Shown: one piece after another, positions 26,533-35,132 of the stretch
Numbering within the stretch: the first letter of the stretch is position 1
Layout: each line of letters opens with the position of its first letter
From: Pontibacter ummariensis
Lineage (GTDB): Bacteria; Bacteroidota; Bacteroidia; Cytophagales; Hymenobacteraceae
Assembly (NCBI RefSeq): GCF_900188175.1
Contig: NZ_FZOQ01000006.1
Location: 62,001-126,000, forward strand
Length of the DNA stretch: 64,000 nt
Direction: 5' to 3'
The notes under the pieces: generated by a model
Database searches by the model: none
The model's input: the letters and a program-made list of their open reading frames with translations, nothing else
What the model was told of the DNA's origin: nothing
Position numbers and translations under genes: made by a program

Positions 26533-26988
26533 TTATGCTTGTTCTTCTTTGCCTTCGTCTGTTTTCGAGTCAGAAGCTTCTGCTTGCTCTTGTGCCGTAA
26601 AGCCCACGTGCTGGTTCACGATCTGGTACCAGTTCGCCAGCTTTTTCATGTCTGATACGTACACGCGGTCTTCATCAAAGTTGGGCAGCACGTCATACAT
26701 AAAGCTTTTGTAATCCTCGTTGCTTGGCTTTTCGCTCAGGGGCAGGTCACTGCCATACTTCTGGTGAACTCTGTCAAACACTTCGGCGAGGGGCACAGTA
26801 CCTTCTTCATCAGTAGTATAAATAGAAATCTCATCCAGTAATGACATGCGGTGCCGCGCCTGTGCGACCAGCGTCTTTGGGTTCTCTTCCAAGCTTTCCA
26901 CAATAACACCGGTACGCGTTGGCTTTACCACACGGTAAAGGCCACTCATGCCAGAAATGGCTGCAATTTGTCTTAAATCAATAGGCAT
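26533..26988 (-). CDS. DUF5606 domain protein
   Basis: 151 residues. The start MPIDLRQIAAISGMSGLYRVV, then TRTGVIVESLEE, IYTTDEEGTVPLAEVF and a segment on a position-specific surface (LPNFDEDRVYVSDMKKLANWY) match the Bacteroidota-specific DUF5606 family (quoted as landmarks). The acidic tail is low complexity (EASDSKTDEGKEE). Cytoplasmic; function unknown. Relatives are conserved across the phylum, which suggests a housekeeping role. Confidence 0.85.
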   Translation of the reverse strand: MPIDLRQIAAISGMSGLYRVVKPTRTGVIVESLEENPKTLVAQARHRMSLLDEISIYTTDEEGTVPLAEVFDRVHQKYGSDLPLSEKPSNEDYKSFMYDVLPNFDEDRVYVSDMKKLANWYQIVNQHVGFTAQEQAEASDSKTDEGKEEQA

Positions 26989-27009
26989 AAAAGAATAAAC
27001 ATTTGGTGG

Positions 27010-27417
27010 TTATAATTTAAACATAATTGGGATGCTGGCATCCAGTCGGTAGCCCGGGGCTTTAAATTTAAGCAGCTTGGCCACACGAAGGGCTTCTTCA
27101 CCTGTGCCGGCACCTTGGGTGCGGATTACCTTAAAGTTAGAGGTAGACCCATCTTCATTCACTGTAAAGCCTATGATACAGTCGCCCTGCACCCGGTGAC
27201 GTTTGGCCATAGGCGGGTAGCTCAGCTCCTCGTAGATAGCCTTGTACATGGCCTCCTGGCCCCCGTCATAGTGCTCGGCTACCGGAACGACTTTCTCTGG
27301 CACCCACACGTTGTTTTCCTGCTGCGGGGCAGCTTGCTTTGTCTCTGTGTTCTGAGCGGCCACGGTGCCGGCCATCAAAGCAAATAAAAGAAACAAAAAG
27401 GAGAATTTTCTTTTCAT
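27010..27417 (-). CDS. Secreted TonB C-terminal domain protein
   Basis: 135 residues. A signal peptide (MKRKFSFLFLLFALMAGTVAAQ) is followed by a short linker and a TonB C-terminal-like domain: YPPMAKRHRVQGDCIIGFTV is the hallmark, with the final strands near KFKAPGYR. It has no N-terminal membrane anchor or long Pro-rich spacer, so it is a free periplasmic TonB-like domain, common in Bacteroidota and of unclear role. It cannot transmit energy from ExbBD as classical TonB does without a partner. Confidence 0.85.
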   Translation of the reverse strand: MKRKFSFLFLLFALMAGTVAAQNTETKQAAPQQENNVWVPEKVVPVAEHYDGGQEAMYKAIYEELSYPPMAKRHRVQGDCIIGFTVNEDGSTSNFKVIRTQGAGTGEEALRVAKLLKFKAPGYRLDASIPIMFKL

Positions 27418-27491
27418 AAAGGGTAAATATTAAGTTTAGATGTTATGGGGAGCTATGGTTCGGGCAGAGATGCAGACCTTGATACAGGCGG

Positions 27492-28097
27492 CTACTGATT
27501 TTGCATCTGTATGTTTACTTCGTCAATAAAATTCAGGATCTCGTCGCGCCCTGCCTTCGTTTCAGCTGATGTGCGAAACATTTGAGGAAGCTCTTCCCAC
27601 GTTTCAAGCAGTTTACGCTGGTAGGCGGCGATGGTTGAGTCCGTCTTGACCGCTGATTGTTTGTCGAGTTTGGTGAACACAATAACAAAAGGCAAGCCCA
27701 TGCCTCCTAAATAGTTAATAAACTCCAGGTCCTGCTTCAGCGGCTCATGGCGCGAGTCGATCAGCACGAATACGCAGGCTAAGTTTTCACGCTTCTGGAA
27801 GTAGAAATTGATCATTTTCTTCCACTTCTCTCTTTCTCCTTTGCTTACCTTGGCATAGCCATACCCGGGTAAGTCTACCAGGTACCAGGAGTCATTTATC
27901 AGGAAGTGGTTGATCAGTTGTGTCTTTCCGGGGGAGGAAGAAGTTTTCGCTAAGCCTTTCTGCTCGGTCAGCATGTTGATAAGAGACGACTTGCCCACGT
28001 TTGAGCGTCCGATAAAAGCGTACTCCGGCTTGTTTGGGGCCGGGCAATCCTCTACACGGGTATTGCTCATCAAAAACTTTGCTTCTTTAATAATCAT
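27492..28097 (-). CDS. engB: Ribosome biogenesis GTPase EngB (YsxC/YihA)
   Basis: 201 residues. GTPase motifs: G1 GRSNVGKSS (about residues 31-39), G3 DLPGYGYA, G4 TKLDK. The [15 protein letters not shown] segment after G3 is typical of EngB. It helps assemble the 50S ribosomal subunit and is usually essential. Transcribed from the promoter at 28198 with a ~100-base leader. Confidence 0.96.
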   Translation of the reverse strand: MIIKEAKFLMSNTRVEDCPAPNKPEYAFIGRSNVGKSSLINMLTEQKGLAKTSSSPGKTQLINHFLINDSWYLVDLPGYGYAKVSKGEREKWKKMINFYFQKRENLACVFVLIDSRHEPLKQDLEFINYLGGMGLPFVIVFTKLDKQSAVKTDSTIAAYQRKLLETWEELPQMFRTSAETKAGRDEILNFIDEVNIQMQNQ

Positions 28098-28197
28098 GCT
28101 GCTGGTTTAAATACGCACTCATTTCCGTGGATACAGCTTCGGCCATGTGATTACAGCATCGCAAACTGCGCCTTGTGCAAGGCTTGAGTTTTCATCT

Positions 28198-28224
28198 CAA
28201 AGATACTGATTTTCTCCTAACAAA
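28198..28224 (-). promoter_or_regulatory. Promoter of engB
   Basis: Minus strand TTTG (28224-28221), 15-base spacer, TATCTTTG (28205-28198). The spacer is short for the consensus, so the -7 match carries most of the weight. Confidence 0.5.
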
Positions 28225-28543
28225 GTGAAAGCCCTCTTTACTTGGCTAGGGGTGAGTGAATGGCGTCCGGAACACGGAGGAAGATCTGTGAGGAAGTGCT
28301 TTTTTAATGTCGCAGCAGCAGGGCAAAGCTGTCTGCATGTAGTTAATTGCTGTTGTCAGCATCATCTGTAGCAGCGTAAAAAGGGAGTGCCTAAATCAGT
28401 AGTATTCAATAAAGTATAGGTTAATATATGGACAACTCTTAATGTAATTCGTACAAATACCACTACTGTATGAACCGGGTTGTTAGCTGCGGGCACTATG
28501 GTGCGCAAGCTGTACCCAACCCTGAGATATTGAAGACTTAGCT
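28225..28543. other. Intergenic region between engB and the TPR-PD40 gene
   Basis: About 320 bases with no convincing open frame, hairpin or RNA gene. The part from 28390 to 28460 is AT-rich and is the likely promoter area of the 28544 gene, though no exact TAnnTTTG is seen. Confidence 0.4.
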
Positions 28544-30109
28544 ATGCGTTTAGAAACCAAACATACTATCCGATATGCGACCCTGCTGGTACTGAGTTGC
28601 CTGTTAGTAAGTACAGCACTAGCTCAGAGCACTAGAAAGCTGCTCAGGAAGGGAAACAGGTTTTTTGAGAGAGGGAACTACAGGGAAGCCGCTTCCTACT
28701 ATGAGAAAGCGCTTGCTAAAGAACCTGCCAATGTTAAAGTACTGTATCCTGCTGGGGTTAGCTATCTAACGTTTGATAAAGAGAAAGCCGCTGATTACCT
28801 GTACCGCGTACAGAAGCTAGAGCCGGACTTTGACAGGGACTTGGATTACTGGTTAGGCCGCGTAAACCTGATTAACTACCATTTCGATACCGCCATTGAG
28901 CACTTCCAGGAGTACCAGGAGGAGCTGCCAAAGCGATATGCAGAACGGCATGAGGAGGTCAAGCGCCTCATTCAGAATGCAAAGAATGCAAAGCAGGAAG
29001 TAGCTAACCCTAAAGATGTATTTGTGAAGAATCTTGGAGAGGCTGTTAACACGCTCTATTCCGAGCACAGCCCTGCTATTTCATTAGATGATAATTACCT
29101 GCTTTATACTTCCAGAAGTGAGAAAGCAACAGGAAACCAGGAAGCCAGAGATGGAGAATACTTTGAGGATATCTTTGAGACAAAGCGGACGTCTGAGGGG
29201 GAGTGGGACAAACCAAGCGTAGTTGCCGGCGAGCTAAACAGCTCGGTTCATGACGCTTCCATTCAACTTTTTGATAATGATACCAAACTGTTGATGTACC
29301 GGTCCGAGAACAACGGCGATATCCTGGTATCAGAGCGGGGGGCTGGTGGTAGCTGGGGAAAACCAAGGAGCATAAGTGACCAAGTGAACACCCGGGACTT
29401 TGAGGCGGACGCTTTTATTACCCCCGATGGGCAGACACTTCTTTATTCTACCAGTCACTACTCCAAAAACGGGGACCTGGACATTTACATGGTCAAGAAG
29501 GATGAGAAAGGCAACTGGGGTTCGCCAATAAGTGTAGGCGAAACTATTAATACCCCTTATGATGATGATAGCCCTTTTCTTGCCCGGGACGGCTCGCTCT
29601 ATTTTGCCTCCCGGGGCCATAACTCCATGGGTGGCTATGATATTTTTGTCGCAAAGTTTGATCCTGTGGCGAACAAATGGACGGTTCCCGAGAACCTGGG
29701 GGCGCCCATCAATACCCCTGACGAGGACACGTACTACCGCTTGGCACCAGATGGTAGTTACGCTTATTTGACGTCTTATCGTCTTGGAGGCTTTGGTGAA
29801 ACGGACATTTATAGGATCAACTATATTCGAAACGTAAACGTGAGCGGGCAGGTGCTGTCTAAGGCTGATGGCACCAGTATGCCTGAAGTTGAACTTGTCT
29901 TTAACGGCATGCAGGCGAATAAGCACCCTATTTCCTACCGCAGCGTGTCCGATGCCTCTCTGGCCAACTATAAGGTCGACTTGCTTTCTGGCAGAAAGTA
30001 TCAGGTGCAGTTTTTGAAAGATGGGAAGCTAATAGGTGAACAAGAGTTTGAAGTGCCCCTGGTGCTGGACGAAGCCACGACTCTTACCCAAAACTTTTAT
30101 GTTGACTAA
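28544..30109 (+). CDS. TPR-PD40 envelope protein without OmpA domain
   Basis: 521 residues. Signal peptide (cleavage after TALAQ, about residue 28), then two or three TPRs (GNRFFERGNYREAASYYEKAL and following). Next comes a six-bladed-type series of PD40/TolB-like strands (SPAISLDDNYLLYTSR, DAFITPDGQTLLYSTSHYS, DSPFLARDGSLYFASRG, YYRLAPDGSYAYLTS). The C-terminal ~90 residues look like a beta-sandwich (VSGQVLSKADGT). Related Bacteroidota proteins such as PorE end in an OmpA peptidoglycan-binding domain; this one stops before it. Probably periplasmic or outer-membrane associated; role unknown. Confidence 0.85.
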   Translation: MRLETKHTIRYATLLVLSCLLVSTALAQSTRKLLRKGNRFFERGNYREAASYYEKALAKEPANVKVLYPAGVSYLTFDKEKAADYLYRVQKLEPDFDRDLDYWLGRVNLINYHFDTAIEHFQEYQEELPKRYAERHEEVKRLIQNAKNAKQEVANPKDVFVKNLGEAVNTLYSEHSPAISLDDNYLLYTSRSEKATGNQEARDGEYFEDIFETKRTSEGEWDKPSVVAGELNSSVHDASIQLFDNDTKLLMYRSENNGDILVSERGAGGSWGKPRSISDQVNTRDFEADAFITPDGQTLLYSTSHYSKNGDLDIYMVKKDEKGNWGSPISVGETINTPYDDDSPFLARDGSLYFASRGHNSMGGYDIFVAKFDPVANKWTVPENLGAPINTPDEDTYYRLAPDGSYAYLTSYRLGGFGETDIYRINYIRNVNVSGQVLSKADGTSMPEVELVFNGMQANKHPISYRSVSDASLANYKVDLLSGRKYQVQFLKDGKLIGEQEFEVPLVLDEATTLTQNFYVD

Positions 30110-30262
30110 GGGAATGCGGCGAGTCTTGTGAGGTGCCCTGCACTGGTGTTGGAGCCGTTGCTAACTGTAGAGAAGAGCTGAAGGTGCCATCCAGCAAAGG
30201 GGAAGGCTTGATAAGTATAGCGCTGACTAAGCGCTTGTAGCCACAGAAACGGTACGCCGGAG

Positions 30263-30297
30263 AGCAGGCTGGGTATTCGCCCAGCCTGCTTTTTTTA
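30263..30297 (+). terminator. Intrinsic terminator upstream of menG
   Basis: 11-base GC-rich arms (30263-30273, 30280-30290) with a 6-base loop and a run of T at 30290-30297. It ends the TPR-PD40 transcript. Confidence 0.88.
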
Positions 30298-30338
30298 TAT
30301 TTCGGAACATAATCCGTGAATTATAGTTTTAGGAAGAG

Positions 30339-30346
30339 TATTTTTG
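30339..30346 (+). promoter_or_regulatory. Bacteroidota -7 element for menG-porT
   Basis: TATTTTTG, 27 bases before the menG ATG and directly after the upstream terminator. Confidence 0.55.
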
Positions 30347-30373
30347 CCGGCCTAACACCTTATACCTTAACCC

Positions 30374-31096
30374 ATGGCGGTAGTACCTTACAAAGACCAG
30401 AACGAGAACAAGAAATCGCAGGTGGCTACGATGTTTAACAACATCGCGGGCAAGTACGACTTCCTGAACCACTTTCTCAGTGCTGGCATCGATATTATCT
30501 GGAGAAAGAAGGCTGTTAGCCTGCTTGCTCCAGAAAAGCCTAAGTTCGTGCTGGACATTGCTACCGGCACCGCCGACTTTGCGATCGAAACCCTGCGTCT
30601 TAAGCCCGAGAAAATTGTAGGAGTGGACATCTCGGAGGGTATGTTGGCGGTGGGACGCGAGAAGCTTGCCAAGAAAGGCCTGACAGACAAGATTGAGTTG
30701 AAGTATGGGGATTCTGAAAACCTGCCGTTTGAAGACAATTCCTTTGATGCCATAACAGTAGCTTTCGGAGTACGCAACTTCGAGAACCTGGAGAAGGGGC
30801 TGGCGGACATGTACCGGGTCCTGAAGCCGGGCGGCACTGCCGTCGTGCTGGAATTCTCGAAGCCGCGCAGCTTCCCGATGAAGCAGCTTTATCAATTTTA
30901 TTTTAAGAATATACTACCGGTGGTAGGGAAGATCGTTTCTAAAGATAATGCTGCCTATACTTATCTGCCTGAGTCCGTCCAGGCCTTTCCGGATGGGCAG
31001 AGTTTTCTTAATATTTATCAAAAAGTAGGATTTAGAAGCACGAAATGGCATTCACTCACATTTGGAATAAGCTCCATCTATATAGGAAAGAAATAG
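30374..31096 (+). CDS. menG: Demethylmenaquinone methyltransferase
   Basis: 240 residues. UbiE/MenG landmarks: YDFLNHFLSAGID, the SAM-binding loop VLDIATGTADFAI, AFGVRNFENLEKGL, and VLEFSKPRS. It methylates demethylmenaquinone in the last step of menaquinone synthesis. Menaquinone is the respiratory quinone of Bacteroidota, hence menG rather than ubiE. Its last 52 bases overlap porT in another frame. Confidence 0.96.
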   Translation: MAVVPYKDQNENKKSQVATMFNNIAGKYDFLNHFLSAGIDIIWRKKAVSLLAPEKPKFVLDIATGTADFAIETLRLKPEKIVGVDISEGMLAVGREKLAKKGLTDKIELKYGDSENLPFEDNSFDAITVAFGVRNFENLEKGLADMYRVLKPGGTAVVLEFSKPRSFPMKQLYQFYFKNILPVVGKIVSKDNAAYTYLPESVQAFPDGQSFLNIYQKVGFRSTKWHSLTFGISSIYIGKK

Positions 31097-31809
31097 TTCT
31101 TATCAATTTGCTGGCATTGTTGCTGTTTGCTGGTACCACGGCAGAGGCGCAGGAGAAGATCATGACCATGAACAAGCCTGGTTATGACGAAAGACCCGTA
31201 CACTATGGGTTTTACCTGGCTGTACCCTTTACCAAATATAACCTGCAACACTCCAAGGCCTATGTAGACCAGCAGAACGCTACAACACCGCACGTTGACG
31301 TGAACACGAAAACAAGCGTTGGGTTTTATACCGGCCTGGTGCTAAACGTGCGCCTGGCCCAGTACCTGGATGCCCGCTTTGTGCCCGGGGTAGGTTTCTA
31401 TAACAGGAAAATAGAGTTCGCGAACGCCCTTCAGGATTCAGGGGAGCGCATGGATGAGGACCAAAGCATCAACTCTACGGTTATCGAACTGCCCTTCCTG
31501 TTAAAATACAGAGCCAAGCGACGCTCTAACCTGCGGCCGTACCTGGTGGCAGGGGTAAAGCCGGGCATTGATCTGGGGAAAGCCAAAAACGACGCGGGAG
31601 ATAACAAGGAACTGCGTGTGGAGACTTTTGACATAGCGCTGGAGTACGGTATCGGCCTGGACGTCTTCTATCCCTATTTCAAATTTGCACCAGAGCTGCG
31701 CTTCTCCCACGGATTGTTTGACCAGCACAAGCCAACTGGCGAAGAGTATAGCAACTATATCCAGAAGCTGACCAACCACAACGTTTCACTCATCTTTTTC
31801 TTTGAATAA
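31045..31809 (+). CDS. porT: PorT-family outer-membrane beta-barrel (type IX secretion)
   Basis: 254 residues. A signal peptide (hydrophobic core VLINLLALLLFAG, cleavage near AEAQ) precedes a small beta-barrel with alternating strands ending in the aromatic terminus VSLIFFFE. PorT is needed for type IX secretion and gliding in several Bacteroidota, and a menG-porT neighbourhood recurs in the phylum as I recall. The ATG at 31045 is the only start that keeps the signal peptide, so the 52-base overlap with menG looks real. The SDR gene follows 3 bases later. Confidence 0.85.
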   Translation: MAFTHIWNKLHLYRKEIVLINLLALLLFAGTTAEAQEKIMTMNKPGYDERPVHYGFYLAVPFTKYNLQHSKAYVDQQNATTPHVDVNTKTSVGFYTGLVLNVRLAQYLDARFVPGVGFYNRKIEFANALQDSGERMDEDQSINSTVIELPFLLKYRAKRRSNLRPYLVAGVKPGIDLGKAKNDAGDNKELRVETFDIALEYGIGLDVFYPYFKFAPELRFSHGLFDQHKPTGEEYSNYIQKLTNHNVSLIFFFE

Positions 31810-31812
31810 ACT

Positions 31813-32559
31813 ATGACGAAAATCGCACTCATTACCGGGGCTACCTCTGGTATCGGCTGGGCAACGGCTGTGGAACTGGCAGAAAAAGGCTACCGTATCA
31901 TTGCCACAGGTCGCCGGGCAGAACGCCTGGAGGCCTTACAGCAGCAGTTAAGCGTGCCGGTCTATCCCCTGGTGTTCGACGTTCGGGATAAGGAAGCTGT
32001 GCAGGAGGCCATAGACTCCTTGCCTGAAGCCTGGCGGCAGGTAGAGGTGTTGGTAAACAATGCCGGTAATGCCCATGGCCTTGCCCCGATACAGGAGGGG
32101 GCACTGGATGACTGGGATGCGATGATCGATATAAATGTGAAAGGCCTGCTCTACGTAACCAAAGCCGTTTTGCCGCTGATGTTGCCGCAGAAAAAAGGCC
32201 ACATCGTGAACATAGGCTCCATTGCAGGCAAAGAGGTGTACCCGAACGGGAACGTGTATTGCGGCTCAAAGCATGCTGTGGACGCCCTTTCGAAAGGCAT
32301 GCGTATCGACCTGGTACAGGAAGGAATCAGAGTATCGGAGGTGAACCCGGGCTTGGTGGAAACAGAGTTTTCGGAAGTACGCTTTAAAGGAGACAAAGTA
32401 CGTGCGGCCAGCGTGTACCAGGGATTTGAAGCCCTGCAGGCACAGGACATTGCCGAATTGATCAGCTTTATCGTTACCCGCCCGGCCCACGTTAACCTGG
32501 CAGAGGTGCTCGTGTTACCCACTGCACAGGCCTCAGCAACCGTATTGCATAAGCAATAG
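31813..32559 (+). CDS. Short-chain dehydrogenase/reductase (YdfG-like)
   Basis: 248 residues, classical SDR. Cofactor motif TGATSGIG (residues 8-15), Arg pair at the end of strand 2 (TGRRAERL) favouring NADP(H), NNAG, catalytic Ser in NIGSIAG, and YCGSK with Tyr and Lys. The C-terminus (FIVTRPAHVNLAEVLVLPT) matches the YdfG/serine-3-dehydrogenase group, which oxidises 3-hydroxy acids or reduces malonic semialdehyde. The natural substrate here is unproven. Only 3 bases separate it from porT, so it belongs to the menG-porT transcript. Confidence 0.9.
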   Translation: MTKIALITGATSGIGWATAVELAEKGYRIIATGRRAERLEALQQQLSVPVYPLVFDVRDKEAVQEAIDSLPEAWRQVEVLVNNAGNAHGLAPIQEGALDDWDAMIDINVKGLLYVTKAVLPLMLPQKKGHIVNIGSIAGKEVYPNGNVYCGSKHAVDALSKGMRIDLVQEGIRVSEVNPGLVETEFSEVRFKGDKVRAASVYQGFEALQAQDIAELISFIVTRPAHVNLAEVLVLPTAQASATVLHKQ

Positions 32560-32582
32560 TTAGTGACGGGATTAAGGTATAC

Positions 32583-32630
32583 AAAAGCCCCGCTTTCTTT
32601 GGCATCAGTGCCTCTGGAAGCGGGGCTTTT
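32583..32630 (+). terminator. Terminator of the menG-porT-SDR operon
   Basis: AAAAGCCCCGCTT / AAGCGGGGCTTTT arms around a longer loop; both strands have T-runs. Confidence 0.85.
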
Positions 32631-32754
32631 ATAATTATCGAACTCAGCGCGCAGAAGAAGTCCTTGCGCTTGTGCTGAAGCTAGTACATGGCGTGCATGG
32701 ATAACCTTTACGCCTTAGCCTTGGCTTAGCAGGTTCAGGTACCCGAAACACTTT

Positions 32755-34845
32755 TTACTGATCCTCTGAGAGAAGCTGCATCACAAAGGCATAAAGGTCT
32801 GCCTCCTCACGTACCATGGAATAAAGTCCTGTGGCCCCGTAATGCCCGGCGTCCTGCTCAGTTCTCAGAATGACCGGGTTCTTTTGCGCCGGACGGTTTT
32901 GCAGCGCGGCCACGAACTTATAAGAGTGGAAGGGGGGCACCCGGTCATCGTTAGAAGATGCCATCAGCAGCATGGCCGGGTAATTTACCGTTGGCTTTAT
33001 ATTATGCAATGGCGAGTACTCCCGGAGCTTCTGAAAACTGAGGCTGTCCTGCGTTGTACCGTACTCATCTACGTGCAGGGCCCCTACCGTGAATTTCTCA
33101 AAGCGCAACATGTCCAGTGGAGCCGCTACGGGAACTACTGCTTTGTACAGGTCCGGGCGCTGGATGGCAGCGGCGGCCACCACCAGGCCGCCGTTTGAGG
33201 CCCCTGTTGCCGCCAACCTGGCCGGATTGGTATAGCCCGCCTGAATAAGGTACTCTGCGGCAGCGTTGAAATCATCAAAGGAGGTTTGCTTATTGGCCCC
33301 GCGACCCTGCCTGGCCCACTCCTGGCCCAGTTCGCCACCGCCCCGGATAGATGCAAAGGCAAATACGCCCCCTTTTTTCACGAAGTGAATAATGCCCGGG
33401 TCAAAGTGCGGTGTGCTGATTACTCCAAAGCCACCGTAGGCCTTCAGGAGGGTCGGATTGCCGCCTTCGAGCCGGAGCCCTTTCTCATATATAAGCGTCA
33501 TCGGGATCAGCGTGCCGTCTTTACCCGGATACTCGACCTCCTTATATTCAAAGTTGTCGATGTCATAAGACACGGTGGTGCGTTCAGTAAGCGTTCGCTC
33601 AAAAGTCTTCGTGTTGAACTTGTATACGACAGATGGGAAGGTATACGCATTGTAGCGGTAATACACCTCGTCTTTATTCGGGGCACCGGAGAAATTGTGC
33701 ACAGACGTTGCCACAGGCAGCTCCAGGTTATACAGCATTTTGCCGGTATAGTCGAACACGGTGAGCAGTGGATGCCCCTTTACCAGAAAGGTTGCCACTA
33801 TCCGGTCCTCCATCAGGTACGTTTCTGTAAGCAGTGCCTTGGAGAACTGCGGTATAATTTCCCGCCAGTTAAACGGGTTGGCCGGGTCTACCTCTACCAA
33901 ACGTCCATTGGGGGCGTTGTGCGTGGTGTAGGCGAGAAGTTTGCCGTTACGGCTGTTCTGCACCTTAAACGTGAACGCAAGGTTCGCAAGCAGTGGCTTC
34001 AGGACAGGGGTTTCGCTGCTATAGTCGATGATAAAGGTGCTTTCCGTGCCTGTTACCTGGTGCTCTTCCCGAAGCACAAAGTAGCGGCCATCTGCTGTGG
34101 TGCTGAAATCAAACATGTAGTAGGCACTGTTGCGCTCAAAGATGAGCTTGTCCTGTGTTTGCTCGGTGCCCAGCTCGTGGTAGTACACTTTCTGCCCTTC
34201 GCCAGCCTTGGGGTAAGCGGCGTAAAAGAAGCCGTTCCCTTTCCATGCGATATTCGAGAACTTCACAAAGCGCAGATGGTCCGGGCGATGCCGTCCGCTT
34301 TTTAGCTCCACAACCTTGATCTCCGCCCAGTCACTGCCGTTGCGGCTGAACTGGTACGCCAGTAAATCAGAGCTTTGGGATACCTTATAGCCCTTCAGGT
34401 TGATGCGGTCAGTGGCAGAAATATCTTTAGGGTCCACGAGCGGCGATACGTTGTCCAGAGTGGGATTGTCACTCATGGTACTTTTGTAGTAGAGCCCTGA
34501 GGAGCCAGTGGTGTTATAGTAGTAATACCGGAAATAATAGTTGCCGTCTTTCACGAAGTTGTTGGTCGTCCGGACGTAGCTGTATTTATCGAAACCCAGG
34601 AAGGCGTTTGTCTTATTGGATGCCTTCGCGAGGAACTTCTTCGACACGCTGTTTTGCGACTCTACCCACTTGTTCGTTTCGATGCTGCGTAGGTCTTCGA
34701 GCCAGCGGTAATTATCTGTGATTATGTTCTTTTGATAGAAGGTGTCTACCACAGCGGTCTGGCGTGTAGCAGGGTATTCCAGGGTTTGGGCAAGTACCTG
34801 GCCTGCTTGCAGACAAGCCAGTAAAGGGAGTACAATTTGTTTCAT
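32755..34845 (-). CDS. Secreted prolyl oligopeptidase (S9A family)
   Basis: 696 residues. Signal peptide MKQIVLPLLACLQAGQVLAQ, then a seven-bladed propeller (about residues 75-420) and an alpha/beta-hydrolase domain. Catalytic triad: S550 in TGASNGG, D634 in NDDRVPP and H668 in DAGHYG. It should cut short proline-containing peptides after Pro in the periplasm or outside the cell. The N-terminus (YPATRQTAVVDTFYQ, DNYRWLED) is typical of bacterial POP. Monocistronic. Confidence 0.95.
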   Translation of the reverse strand: MKQIVLPLLACLQAGQVLAQTLEYPATRQTAVVDTFYQKNIITDNYRWLEDLRSIETNKWVESQNSVSKKFLAKASNKTNAFLGFDKYSYVRTTNNFVKDGNYYFRYYYYNTTGSSGLYYKSTMSDNPTLDNVSPLVDPKDISATDRINLKGYKVSQSSDLLAYQFSRNGSDWAEIKVVELKSGRHRPDHLRFVKFSNIAWKGNGFFYAAYPKAGEGQKVYYHELGTEQTQDKLIFERNSAYYMFDFSTTADGRYFVLREEHQVTGTESTFIIDYSSETPVLKPLLANLAFTFKVQNSRNGKLLAYTTHNAPNGRLVEVDPANPFNWREIIPQFSKALLTETYLMEDRIVATFLVKGHPLLTVFDYTGKMLYNLELPVATSVHNFSGAPNKDEVYYRYNAYTFPSVVYKFNTKTFERTLTERTTVSYDIDNFEYKEVEYPGKDGTLIPMTLIYEKGLRLEGGNPTLLKAYGGFGVISTPHFDPGIIHFVKKGGVFAFASIRGGGELGQEWARQGRGANKQTSFDDFNAAAEYLIQAGYTNPARLAATGASNGGLVVAAAAIQRPDLYKAVVPVAAPLDMLRFEKFTVGALHVDEYGTTQDSLSFQKLREYSPLHNIKPTVNYPAMLLMASSNDDRVPPFHSYKFVAALQNRPAQKNPVILRTEQDAGHYGATGLYSMVREEADLYAFVMQLLSEDQ

Positions 34846-35132
34846 AAAAGGCAGGTGTGGGTGAAGCCACAGCAGGCAGCGTGATCAAAACGCCAGCTGC
34901 GAATGGAGCTGCGGGTTGTGTTATTTTTATTTGAAGTAAAACTAACACAATTGTTCCTTTCCTGCCAATCGTTATTGTTTAAACATGGAAGTAGGAGGAT
35001 TTGCTTGCAACAAAAAAGCCGGCCACAGAAACTCTGGACGGGAGGATGCATCAGGAACGGCACAGCATCCGGGGCTTTATAGTAAAGAAAATGAGGGAAA
35101 TAAGAGTAAGCTTCTTTTTGGGGGTACTAGTT
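34846..35132. other. Intergenic region between the S9 peptidase and the lipoprotein gene
   Basis: 287 bases. It should contain the peptidase promoter and the lipoprotein 3' end. I looked here for a continuation of the lipoprotein into a beta-barrel: the frame meets a stop within about 20 codons and the sequence does not look coding. No clear hairpin. Confidence 0.4.

Noticed and set aside
28225..28543. Possible small RNA or riboswitch in the long gap before the TPR-PD40 gene
   Set aside because: No stable hairpin series, terminator or recognisable aptamer core could be found by eye.
33286..34305. Long plus-strand open frame opposite the S9 peptidase
   Set aside because: Antisense shadow of a well-supported peptidase gene.
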